Assembly (NCBI RefSeq): GCF_040782645.1
Contig: NZ_CP160403.1
Location: 3,968,001-4,032,000 of the forward strand
From: Streptomyces sp. HUAS ZL42
Lineage (GTDB): Bacteria; Actinomycetota; Actinomycetes; Streptomycetales; Streptomycetaceae
DNA: 64,000 bases
Direction of reading: 5' to 3'
Shown here in pieces: positions 47,377 to 54,262 of this stretch. Made by a program: the position numbers and the translations under genes. The notes beneath the pieces are model-generated. The model did no database searches and was not told where the DNA came from. It saw only the letters and a list, made by a program, of their open reading frames with translations. Position 1 is the first letter of the stretch. Every line of letters begins with the position of its first letter.

Positions 47377-47399
47377 TTGTCAGTGGTGGGATCTACCTT
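47377..47399 (+). promoter_or_regulatory. RecA-NDp/PafBC-type promoter for the SWIM operon
   Basis: TTGTCAGTG (47377-47385), 8 bases, TACCTT (47394-47399): full match to TTGTCRGTG-N8-TANNNT, known for LexA-independent DNA-damage induction in mycobacteria and streptomycetes. The -10 is 7 bases before ATG 47407, so the mRNA should be leaderless. CCACTGACAAT and ATTGTCAGTGG form an inverted repeat with the opposing promoter. Confidence 0.8.
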
Positions 47400-47406
47400 C
47401 GACGGC

Positions 47407-48765
47407 ATGACTCAGCAGGGGGTGCGCTGGACCGCGGACCAGGTGCTGGCACTGGCGCCTGACGCCGCGTCACGCAAAGCGGGAAGCAAACTCGGCGCGG
47501 CAGGACCGTGGTCCGAGGCGGGCAGTTCTGACGAGGGGACGGTGTGGGGGCTGTGCAAGGGCAGTGGCAGCAAGCCGTATCAGACGGTCGTCGACGTCGC
47601 GGACGCCTCCGGCCCCGCGTACAAGTGCAGTTGTCCGAGCCGCAAGTTCCCGTGCAAGCACGCCCTCGGCCTGCTGCTGCTCTGGGCCGGTGGAGAGGGG
47701 TCGGTGCCGAGGGGCGGCCAGGCGCCGGACTGGGCCGAGCAGTGGACAGCGGGGCGGCGCAGGCGCGCGCAGGAGAAACGGGCGGAGACCCCGGCGGGTT
47801 CCGCGTCCGGGTCGGCTGATCCGGAGGCGGCCCGGCGCCGGGCGGAGCGCCGGGCCGAGCGGATCACCACGGGGGCGACGGAGCTCGAGGAGCGGCTGAC
47901 CGACCTCCTGCGCGCCGGTCTGGCCACGGCCGAACAGGCGGGGTACGGCTTGTGGGAGGAGACGGCGGCCCGCATGGTCGACGCCCAGGCTCCCGGACTG
48001 GCCGCGCGTGTCCGGGAACTGGGGGCCATCCCGGCGTCGGGGCCCGGCTGGCCGGTGCGCCTGCTGGAGGAGTGTGCGCTGCTGCACCTCCTCGACCGGG
48101 GCTGGCTGCGCCGCGAACGGCTGCCCGGCGGTCTGGCGGCGACGGTCCGTTCCCGCATCGGCCTGCCGGGCACGGCGGACGGCCCGCCGGTGCGCGACAA
48201 CTGGCTGGTCCTCGCCCAGTACGACACGGCGGACCCGAAACTGACGACACGCCGCATCTGGCTGTACGGCACCGAGTCCCACCGCACGGCCCTGCTCCTG
48301 TCCTACGGCGCCGCCGGCCGGCCCCCCGAGCTCACACTGCCGGTCGGCCTGGCCCTGGACGCGGAGCTGTCCGCCTATCCGGGTGCCGGGCAGCAGCGAG
48401 CGGCCCTCGGCGAACAGTTCGCCCCGCCCGCACCTGCGGCGACACGGCCGCCAGGACTCACGACGGCCCAGGCCGTCGCCCGCTACGGCGCCGCCCTCCG
48501 GGACGACCCCTGGCTGGAGTCGGTCCCGGTGACGCTGGACCGGGTGATACCGACCCCGGACGGCGACCGCTGGCAGCTGGCGGAGGCCGAGGAGGACACA
48601 GCGCTCCCGCTCGCCCCGGCCGTCCTCACCCGCCCCGGTCTGTGGCGCCTGATCGCCCTCTCCGGGGGCGCCCCTGTCAAGGTCTTCGGAGAGTGCGGCC
48701 ACCGCGGTTTCACCCCGCTCACGGCCTGGCCGGAGGGGGCGGGAGAGGCGGTGCGGCTGTGCTGA
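47407..48765 (+). CDS. SWIM zinc-finger protein
   Basis: 452 residues from ATG 47407. The N-terminal SWIM finger reads YKCSCPSRKFPCKHALGLLL near residues 75-94 (CxCx6CxH), a zinc-binding module for DNA or protein. The rest is helical and beta-rich (ITTGATELEERLTDLLRAGLA; WLVLAQYDTADPKLTTRRIWLYGTESH) without recognisable catalytic motif. Coupled with the DUF5691-like gene 34 bp downstream. Divergent from the AAA-DUF5682-VWA unit through a shared 157-bp region, a gene set I recall as recurring in actinobacteria. The start is preceded by no ribosome site, consistent with leaderless transcription from 47377-47399. Confidence 0.9.
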   Translation: MTQQGVRWTADQVLALAPDAASRKAGSKLGAAGPWSEAGSSDEGTVWGLCKGSGSKPYQTVVDVADASGPAYKCSCPSRKFPCKHALGLLLLWAGGEGSVPRGGQAPDWAEQWTAGRRRRAQEKRAETPAGSASGSADPEAARRRAERRAERITTGATELEERLTDLLRAGLATAEQAGYGLWEETAARMVDAQAPGLAARVRELGAIPASGPGWPVRLLEECALLHLLDRGWLRRERLPGGLAATVRSRIGLPGTADGPPVRDNWLVLAQYDTADPKLTTRRIWLYGTESHRTALLLSYGAAGRPPELTLPVGLALDAELSAYPGAGQQRAALGEQFAPPAPAATRPPGLTTAQAVARYGAALRDDPWLESVPVTLDRVIPTPDGDRWQLAEAEEDTALPLAPAVLTRPGLWRLIALSGGAPVKVFGECGHRGFTPLTAWPEGAGEAVRLC

Positions 48766-48799
48766 GCCCGACGGCACGGAATCCAAGGAAAGGAACCTC

Positions 48800-50413
48800 A
48801 TGAACGGGACGTCCACTCCGGTGGATTCCGCGCGCTGGGAGGACCTGGTCACCACGGCACTCCTCGGCACCGACCGCCGCACGCCCGCGGGCAGCGAACC
48901 CGGCCGGGAGGCACCCCTGGCGCTGCTGGACGCGGCGGCCGTGGAAACCGTACGGCGAAGGGCCGGGCTGCGTCCTGCGCCGGCGGCCCGTCGCCCGGAG
49001 CCGGCCCCCGACGATCCGCGTCCGGCGCTGCCCGCCGCGGCGGCCCGCCGGCTCGCGATGCTGCTGGCCGACCGCCCCGGTGCGGCGGGCGGCGGCCGCA
49101 GAGGCACGGCACCGGACCTCATGGAGCTGCTGCCCCAGTGGCTCGCGACGGCCAACGCCCGCGGTTTCGCCGCGCCTGCGCAGACACTGCCCGCGCTTCT
49201 GGACGCGGCCCGCGGCCGTACGGATCTGCGGCCGGCGGCGCTGACCTTCGCCGGGCCACGTGCGCTGTGGCTCGCCCGGCTGAACCCGGACTGGCGGTTC
49301 GCCCTGCGCTCCACACCGGGTGGGGGCGCGGCGCTGCCGGGTCCGCAGGAGACGGAGAGGGTCCAGCAGCTGTGGCAGGAGGGGCTGTTCGCCGAGCGGG
49401 TCGCGCTCCTCGCGGCGATACGGGCACGCGAGCCCGCGGTGGCACGCGAGTTGCTCGCGACGACGTGGGCGACGGAACGGGCCGAGGACCGGCTGATGTT
49501 CCTCGACTCGCTGCGCACGGGCCTCGGACCGCAGGACGAACCCTTCCTGGAGCAGGCCCTGAGCGACCGCAGCCGCAACGTACGGGCCACGGCGGCGGAG
49601 TTGCTCTCGGCGCTGCCGGACTCGGCGCTCGCCTCCCGCATGGCGGCCCGCGCCGGGGCGTGCGTGGCCGTCGACCACACCCGGGAAACGCCGACGATCA
49701 CGGTCGAGGCGCCGCACGAGTGCGATGCGGGTATGGAGCGCGACGGGGTGGCGCCCAAGGCACCGGCGGGGCGGGGCGAACGGTCGTGGTGGCTCGGGCA
49801 GTTGGTGGAGGCGGCACCGCTCGGCAGCTGGGCCGGACGGCTCGGCGGACGTACGCCCGAGGAGATCGTCGCGATGCCGGTGGCCGACGACTGGCAGGGG
49901 GAACTGCACGCGGCGTGGTGCCGGGCGGCGGTGCGACAGCGGGACCCGGCGTGGTCCCGGGCGCTCCTCGGCTCGCCCTCCGCACCCGAGGCCGGCGGGC
50001 CGGGCGCGGTGTCCCTGGCGGAGCGGGCCAAGCTGCTGGGCACGCTGCGTTCCGCCGAACGGGCCGAGTGGGTGGCCGGGTTCATCGGCACGCATGGTCT
50101 GTCCGAGGCGTTTCAGCTGCTCGGGGTGTGCGCGGTGCCGTGGGTTGCGCCGCTTGGGCGGGCGGTGGTCGATGCGCTCAATATCGCTCGGGACGCGGGG
50201 AGTTATCCGTGGAGCTTCAGTGGGGTGATGGGGCTGGCCGAGCGATGCCTCGATCCGCGTGAGGCGAGCCGTCTCGACGGGTTGCTGGCAGTGCCGGACG
50301 AGACGGAGGATGCGGCGCCGGGGGCCGGGGGTTACTGGGCGGAGGCATTTCAGCGGCTGGTCACCACGTTGCGTCTGCGGGCGGTGATGGCTGAGGAGTT
50401 GGGGGTGGGGTAG
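48800..50413 (+). CDS. DUF5691-like helical-repeat protein
   Basis: 537 residues from ATG 48800, with AAGGAAAGGAACC upstream. Mostly alpha-helical, with HEAT-like stretches (ARELLATTWATERAEDRLMFLDSLRTGL; EPFLEQALSDRSRNVRATAAELLSALPDSALASRM) near residues 215-280. Conserved-looking blocks include RWEDLVTTALLGTDRR at the start, WLARLNPDWRF near 155 and GRTPEEIVAMPVADDWQGELHAAWCRAAV near 350. No enzyme signature. Such scaffolds usually mediate protein contacts, here with the SWIM protein or the AAA/VWA machinery. The family name is from recollection of this conserved neighbourhood. Confidence 0.8.
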   Translation: MNGTSTPVDSARWEDLVTTALLGTDRRTPAGSEPGREAPLALLDAAAVETVRRRAGLRPAPAARRPEPAPDDPRPALPAAAARRLAMLLADRPGAAGGGRRGTAPDLMELLPQWLATANARGFAAPAQTLPALLDAARGRTDLRPAALTFAGPRALWLARLNPDWRFALRSTPGGGAALPGPQETERVQQLWQEGLFAERVALLAAIRAREPAVARELLATTWATERAEDRLMFLDSLRTGLGPQDEPFLEQALSDRSRNVRATAAELLSALPDSALASRMAARAGACVAVDHTRETPTITVEAPHECDAGMERDGVAPKAPAGRGERSWWLGQLVEAAPLGSWAGRLGGRTPEEIVAMPVADDWQGELHAAWCRAAVRQRDPAWSRALLGSPSAPEAGGPGAVSLAERAKLLGTLRSAERAEWVAGFIGTHGLSEAFQLLGVCAVPWVAPLGRAVVDALNIARDAGSYPWSFSGVMGLAERCLDPREASRLDGLLAVPDETEDAAPGAGGYWAEAFQRLVTTLRLRAVMAEELGVG

Positions 50414-50620
50414 GGGGCGAACCGACCGCTGGTTGAGCGGTGCGCCTGGGTTGGTGCGGGCAGGAGGTGGGTCACGCAGCCCGGCGCTCACGGGGTGCCG
50501 CCCGCGCCCACCTGTACCGCCTCAGGCGGCACGCATGCCCGCGGACCAACGCGGTGGTTGAGCGCCGCCGCGCGCCCGCGGCTTGCGGTGGCGGCTGCCG
50601 AGCGCCGATCGGCGGGTCTC
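50414..50620. other. Intergenic region between convergent genes, left of the repeat
   Basis: About 207 bp between the DUF5691-like stop and the dispersed repeat. No gene supported; composition is locally G-rich on the plus strand. A small palindrome GAGCGCCGATCGGCG-like occurs at about 50598-50614. Confidence 0.4.
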
Positions 50621-50684
50621 AGCCCGTCCGGCGTTTGAGGACGAGGCCGTTCGGGCCGAACGGGGGTCTGGGGCCGGAGCCCCA
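50621..50684. repeat. Dispersed 64-bp palindromic repeat, copy 2
   Basis: AGCCCGTCCGGCGTTTGAGGACGAGGCC, then GTTCGGGCCGAACG and GGGGTCTGGGGCCGGAGCCCC. It is the inverse complement of 13572-13635 with small changes. As with copy 1 it lies between convergent genes (50413 and 50722), supporting a terminator-like role. Confidence 0.8.
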
Positions 50685-50721
50685 GGGGCGGTCACCCCGA
50701 CCGCCCCGCCGCACGATCCGC

Positions 50722-51144
50722 TCAACCGCCGGAGGCTGCCGGCTGGCGTACGTTCGCTCGTACCCACTCCACGATCGATGCCGTGGTCGCCCCGGGTGTG
50801 AAGATCTCGGCTACGCCCTTCTCCTTCAGCGGCGCAATGTCCGCCTCCGGGATGATTCCGCCACCGAAGACCAGAATGTCCTCCGCGTCCCGCTCCTTGA
50901 GGAGGGCGATGACCGCGGCGAAGAGCGTGTTGTGCGCCCCGGACAGGATGGACAGGCCGATCGCGTCGGCGTCCTCCTGGATCGCGGTGTCGACGATCTG
51001 CTCGGGGGTCTGGTGAAGCCCGGTGTAGATGACCTCCATACCGGCGTCGCGCAGCGCCCGCGCGATCACCTTGGCCCCACGATCGTGGCCGTCGAGTCCC
51101 GGCTTGGCCACCACCACGCGGATCGGACCGGCTGCCACACCCAT
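50722..51144 (-). CDS. icmB: Isobutyryl-CoA mutase small (B12-binding) subunit
   Basis: 140-residue cobalamin-binding domain protein. Motif [13 protein letters not shown] near residue 14 supplies the base-off DxHxxG histidine; GLSILSGAH near 70 and [10 protein letters not shown] near 95 complete the B12 fold. It forms with a separate large subunit the enzyme interconverting isobutyryl- and n-butyryl-CoA, feeding polyketide and branched-chain metabolism. The ATG at 51144 has GGAGGCAGTG upstream and gives [16 protein letters not shown]. The large subunit is not in this window, as in S. coelicolor where the two genes are apart. Other B12 mutase small subunits are possible. Confidence 0.85.
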   Translation of the reverse strand: MGVAAGPIRVVVAKPGLDGHDRGAKVIARALRDAGMEVIYTGLHQTPEQIVDTAIQEDADAIGLSILSGAHNTLFAAVIALLKERDAEDILVFGGGIIPEADIAPLKEKGVAEIFTPGATTASIVEWVRANVRQPAASGG

Positions 51145-51569
51145 CACTGCCTCCATGAAGCGACTACGTCCATCCTCTACGGCACGGACACCCCGTGCCA
51201 CTGCGCGCGGGGAAGTGAACGAACGTTATCGCCAGCATCCCGCAACCGGCAGTTTCACGGTGCAGACCGAGGGGGAAATCACACGGTGGGACACGTTCAC
51301 CGCGCGTGATCCGAGTCTCCTCGGGCTCCGAGGAGGGAACACGCGCAACGGGAGCCGCAACGTACGAAGGACACGTAGGGCAGGTACGGCACGACAGCGG
51401 GGAGCCTCGTCGCCAGACCGGCAGGGGAGCCTCGCCACGCCGACGGCGTCACAAATGTCACATGCCGCGCTTGCCCCACGGCGCCCGCTCGAGGCTTATC
51501 GTCGCGACTTCCCCACGAGGGCACACGGGGGACAAGGCCGTCCTCCGGCGTGCCGACAGGAGGTCGGCC
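51145..51569. other. 425-bp region between icmB and the lipase gene
   Basis: Divergent promoter region for icmB and the lipase. No gene supported. TCACAAATGTCACATG at 51449-51464 contains two TCACA/GTCAC units in direct orientation and is the most AT-rich part, so a promoter or regulator site there is likely. No large hairpin noticed. Confidence 0.4.
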
Positions 51570-52445
51570 ATGAAGGTCACCTGGGCGCTGCAGCCCTTTC
51601 TTCCGCTCTGTCAGCGTCTGCTGCCGAGCAGACTGACGGGTCTCTCCGTGGCCCTCCTGAAGGCGACCGCCCTGGAGATCGCGATCCTCGCGGGACATCT
51701 CCTTCTCTATCCCTCCGGCATCGCGCAGGAACGCCGCACCCGGACCATCCCCGACCTGCCCGCGCAGGGCATCCCGGACACGGCCCAGTTGCCTGCCCAG
51801 GTCCGGCCGCCGGTCGTTCTGCTGCACGGTTTCATCGACAACCGGTCCGTGTTCGTCCTGCTGCGCCGCAGTCTCGCCCAGCACGGCAGGCAGCAGATCG
51901 AGTCGCTCAACTACTCACCCCTCACCTGCGACATACGCACCGCGGCCGAACTGCTCGGCCGGCACATAGAGGAGATCTGCGAGCGCACGGGGAGCAGTGA
52001 GGTGGACGTCGTCGGGCACAGCCTCGGCGGACTGATCGCGCGGTACTACGTGCAGCGGCTGGGCGGCGACCTCCGCGTCCGCACGCTCGTCACGCTGGGC
52101 ACCCCGCACTCCGGAACCCGGGTCGTCCCGATGGCGAACGCACACCCCATAGTGCGCCAGATGCGCCCCGGTTCGGAGGTGATCGAGGAGCTGACCCGCC
52201 CCGCACCTGGCTGCCGTACGCAGTTCGTCAGCTTCTGGAGCGACCTCGACCATCTGATGGACCCGCTGGAGACCGCCTGCATCGACCACCCCGACCTGCT
52301 CGTGCAGAACGTACGGGTCAGCGGTGTCGGCCATCTGGCCCTGCCCGTGCACCCCGCCGTGGCGACCGGGATACGGCAGGCCCTCGACAACACGACGGAC
52401 AGCGCCCGGGCGGCAGCTCACTCCAACGGCCTGACGGTGGCGTAG
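51570..52445 (+). CDS. Secreted or membrane-associated triacylglycerol lipase-like alpha/beta hydrolase
   Basis: 291 residues from ATG 51570 with AGGAGGT five bases upstream; longer readings pass through the intergenic region. The N-terminal hydrophobic stretch LSVALLKATALEIAILAGHLLLYPSG may be a signal anchor. Alpha/beta hydrolase features: oxyanion region PPVVLLHGFIDNRSVF near residue 85, nucleophile GHSLGGLIARYY near 151, acid candidate in FWSDLDHLMDP near 222, and catalytic His in GVGHLALPVHP near 257. The layout matches bacterial lipases acting on esters of long-chain acids; the true substrate is unknown. Confidence 0.85.
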   Translation: MKVTWALQPFLPLCQRLLPSRLTGLSVALLKATALEIAILAGHLLLYPSGIAQERRTRTIPDLPAQGIPDTAQLPAQVRPPVVLLHGFIDNRSVFVLLRRSLAQHGRQQIESLNYSPLTCDIRTAAELLGRHIEEICERTGSSEVDVVGHSLGGLIARYYVQRLGGDLRVRTLVTLGTPHSGTRVVPMANAHPIVRQMRPGSEVIEELTRPAPGCRTQFVSFWSDLDHLMDPLETACIDHPDLLVQNVRVSGVGHLALPVHPAVATGIRQALDNTTDSARAAAHSNGLTVA

Positions 52446-52603
52446 GAAGACACTTCGACAACTCGCGCCGCACAGCCGGTCAACAGCCCTCCGGCAGCCG
52501 GTCGACATCGAACACTCTTCGAACACAAAGCCAAACCCGTGCCCGCACTCCCCCGAAACACGGCCGAATGCCCGTTTCCTGCGCGCCCGAAACCTGCTGA
52601 AGA

Positions 52604-52633
52604 TTGTCGCGCCCGCATACCGCCGGGTACAGT
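52604..52633 (+). promoter_or_regulatory. Housekeeping-type promoter for the M23 peptidase gene
   Basis: TTGTCG (52604-52609), 18-base spacer, TACAGT (52628-52633), resembling vegetative sigma (HrdB) promoters. Start of transcription would be near 52640, giving a 42-base leader to GTG 52682. Confidence 0.5.
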
Positions 52634-52681
52634 CACCGCACTGCTCTGGCAGCCCCTGTCGTCGAGGCGAAAGAGAAGTTG

Positions 52682-54211
52682 GTGAACGACCGTCACCCGT
52701 CGGGGACCCTGCCCACCCCGGCTCCGGCTTCCGATGCCGCCTCGGCGCCCTACGCGTCGTACGGCACCCAGGAAGCCCAGTACGGCGACTTCACCACATA
52801 CGGCGGCTACGACGCGACCGGTTTCGAGACCGGTGGCCACGCCACCTCGACCTTCCACTCGGACCCCCTCTTCGGCAGTCTCCCGGGCGAGAACACAGGC
52901 GCGTACGACTCCACCCAGTGGTCCACGGGCAGCCACCACACCCTGAACTACGACGTGTACGCGGCCCAGCACCACGCCGCCTACGACACCGGCGTGTACG
53001 AGACGACGGCCTGGGCGACCGGCCACCAGCCGCTGACCGCCGTCCCGTCGCAGGCCACGGGCCACGAGACCTCCGGCTGGGGGTCCCCCCTCTGGGAGAG
53101 GGACGCGAGCGCCTGGCTCCAGCCCGACCAGTCCGCCGGCCCCGCCGACCAGACCCAGCAGTGGGACTGGGGCACGCAGACCTTCGACACCGGGGCGTAC
53201 GACGCCACGCAGTGGAACTCCGACGGCGGCAGTACACCGACGACGGACGCCTACGAGACGACCGCGGACACCTACGAACCGTCGGCGGAATCCTTCGAGC
53301 AGCAGGCGAACGCCGACTTCGACCAGGCCGAGCAGGTCGCCTACGACGAACCCGTCCAGGACGAAGGCGAGTTGACCGCCACCGGCGAGATGCCCGCGGC
53401 CGCCCCGCTCCTCGACGACCAGGAAGAGGCGGCCCCCGCCCGGGTTCCGGCCCCGCGCACGGGCTCGCGCGGCGCGAACCGGTCCCGCCGCCGTACGCCC
53501 CCCAAGCGCTCGGCGCTGCTGACCATCGCCGTGCCCTCGGCCTGTGTGATGGGTGTCGCGGGAATCGCCGCGGCGTCCGTCGGCACGCTGACCGGCGACA
53601 AGGACAGCTCGGCGACCGCGTCGGACGCGCAGGCGGTGAAACCGTCCGCCGCCAACAACAAGCTGGACAGCCAGCTCAAGAGCCTCTCCGCGGAGGCCGA
53701 CGACTTCGCCGACCGGGCCAGCCGTACGCAGGAGCGCATCGACCTCAAGGCCCAGCAGGAGGCCGAGAAGAAGAAGGCTGCGGCGGAGGCGGCCCGTAAG
53801 GAACGTCTGCGCCCGAAGTACGCGCTGCCGGTCAAGCAGCACGGGCTCAGCGCCTACTACGGCCAGGCCGGAATCAACTGGATGTCCGTGCACACGGGCA
53901 TCGACTTCCCGGTCTCGTACGGCACCACGGTGATGGCCGCGACCGACGGCACCGTCCGGACGCAGTGGAACAGCGCCTACGGCAACATGATGATCGTGAC
54001 GGCGAAGGACGGTACGGAGACGTGGTACTGCCACCTCTCCAGCTACCGGGTCGCCTCCGGTACGACGGTGAAGGCCGGACAGCCGATCGCGTACTCCGGC
54101 AATTCCGGCAACTCGACCGGTCCGCACCTGCACTTCGAGGTGAGGCCGGGCGGCGGCTCGGCCATAGACCCGCTTCCGTGGCTGCGCAGCCACGGACTCG
54201 ACCCGACGTAA
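52682..54211 (+). CDS. M23-family (LytM-type) peptidoglycan endopeptidase, membrane-anchored
   Basis: 509 residues from GTG 52682. Residues 1-270 are cytoplasmic low complexity with degenerate repeats of YDTGVYETTAW type. A basic stretch (GSRGANRSRRRTPPKRS) precedes one membrane helix (ALLTIAVPSACVMGVAGIAAASVG) near 280-303, then a coiled-coil segment (SAEADDFADRASRTQERIDLKAQQEAEKKKAAAEAARKE, broken here by brief changes). The C-terminal 130 residues are the M23 domain: metal ligands in SVHTGIDFP near 405 and GPHLHFEVRPGGG near 480. It should cleave peptidoglycan cross-bridges outside the cell, or act as a regulator of amidases. A terminator at 54225 ends it. Confidence 0.9.
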   Translation: MNDRHPSGTLPTPAPASDAASAPYASYGTQEAQYGDFTTYGGYDATGFETGGHATSTFHSDPLFGSLPGENTGAYDSTQWSTGSHHTLNYDVYAAQHHAAYDTGVYETTAWATGHQPLTAVPSQATGHETSGWGSPLWERDASAWLQPDQSAGPADQTQQWDWGTQTFDTGAYDATQWNSDGGSTPTTDAYETTADTYEPSAESFEQQANADFDQAEQVAYDEPVQDEGELTATGEMPAAAPLLDDQEEAAPARVPAPRTGSRGANRSRRRTPPKRSALLTIAVPSACVMGVAGIAAASVGTLTGDKDSSATASDAQAVKPSAANNKLDSQLKSLSAEADDFADRASRTQERIDLKAQQEAEKKKAAAEAARKERLRPKYALPVKQHGLSAYYGQAGINWMSVHTGIDFPVSYGTTVMAATDGTVRTQWNSAYGNMMIVTAKDGTETWYCHLSSYRVASGTTVKAGQPIAYSGNSGNSTGPHLHFEVRPGGGSAIDPLPWLRSHGLDPT

Positions 54212-54224
54212 GCGGCTTCCCTGT

Positions 54225-54251
54225 GAGCCCCCGCTCTTGGAACGGGGGCTC
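54225..54251. terminator. Bidirectional terminator between the M23 gene and pcrA
   Basis: GAGCCCCCG (54225-54233) pairs with CGGGGGCTC (54243-54251) around a 9-base loop and is followed by GTTTCGT. It lies between convergent stops at 54211 and 54263. Confidence 0.8.
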
Positions 54252-54262
54252 GTTTCGTGCGT

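Noticed and set aside
52505..52530. TCGAAC...TTCGAA sequence upstream of the M23 gene as an SOS box
   Set aside because: Spacing and orientation do not match the actinobacterial SOS consensus.
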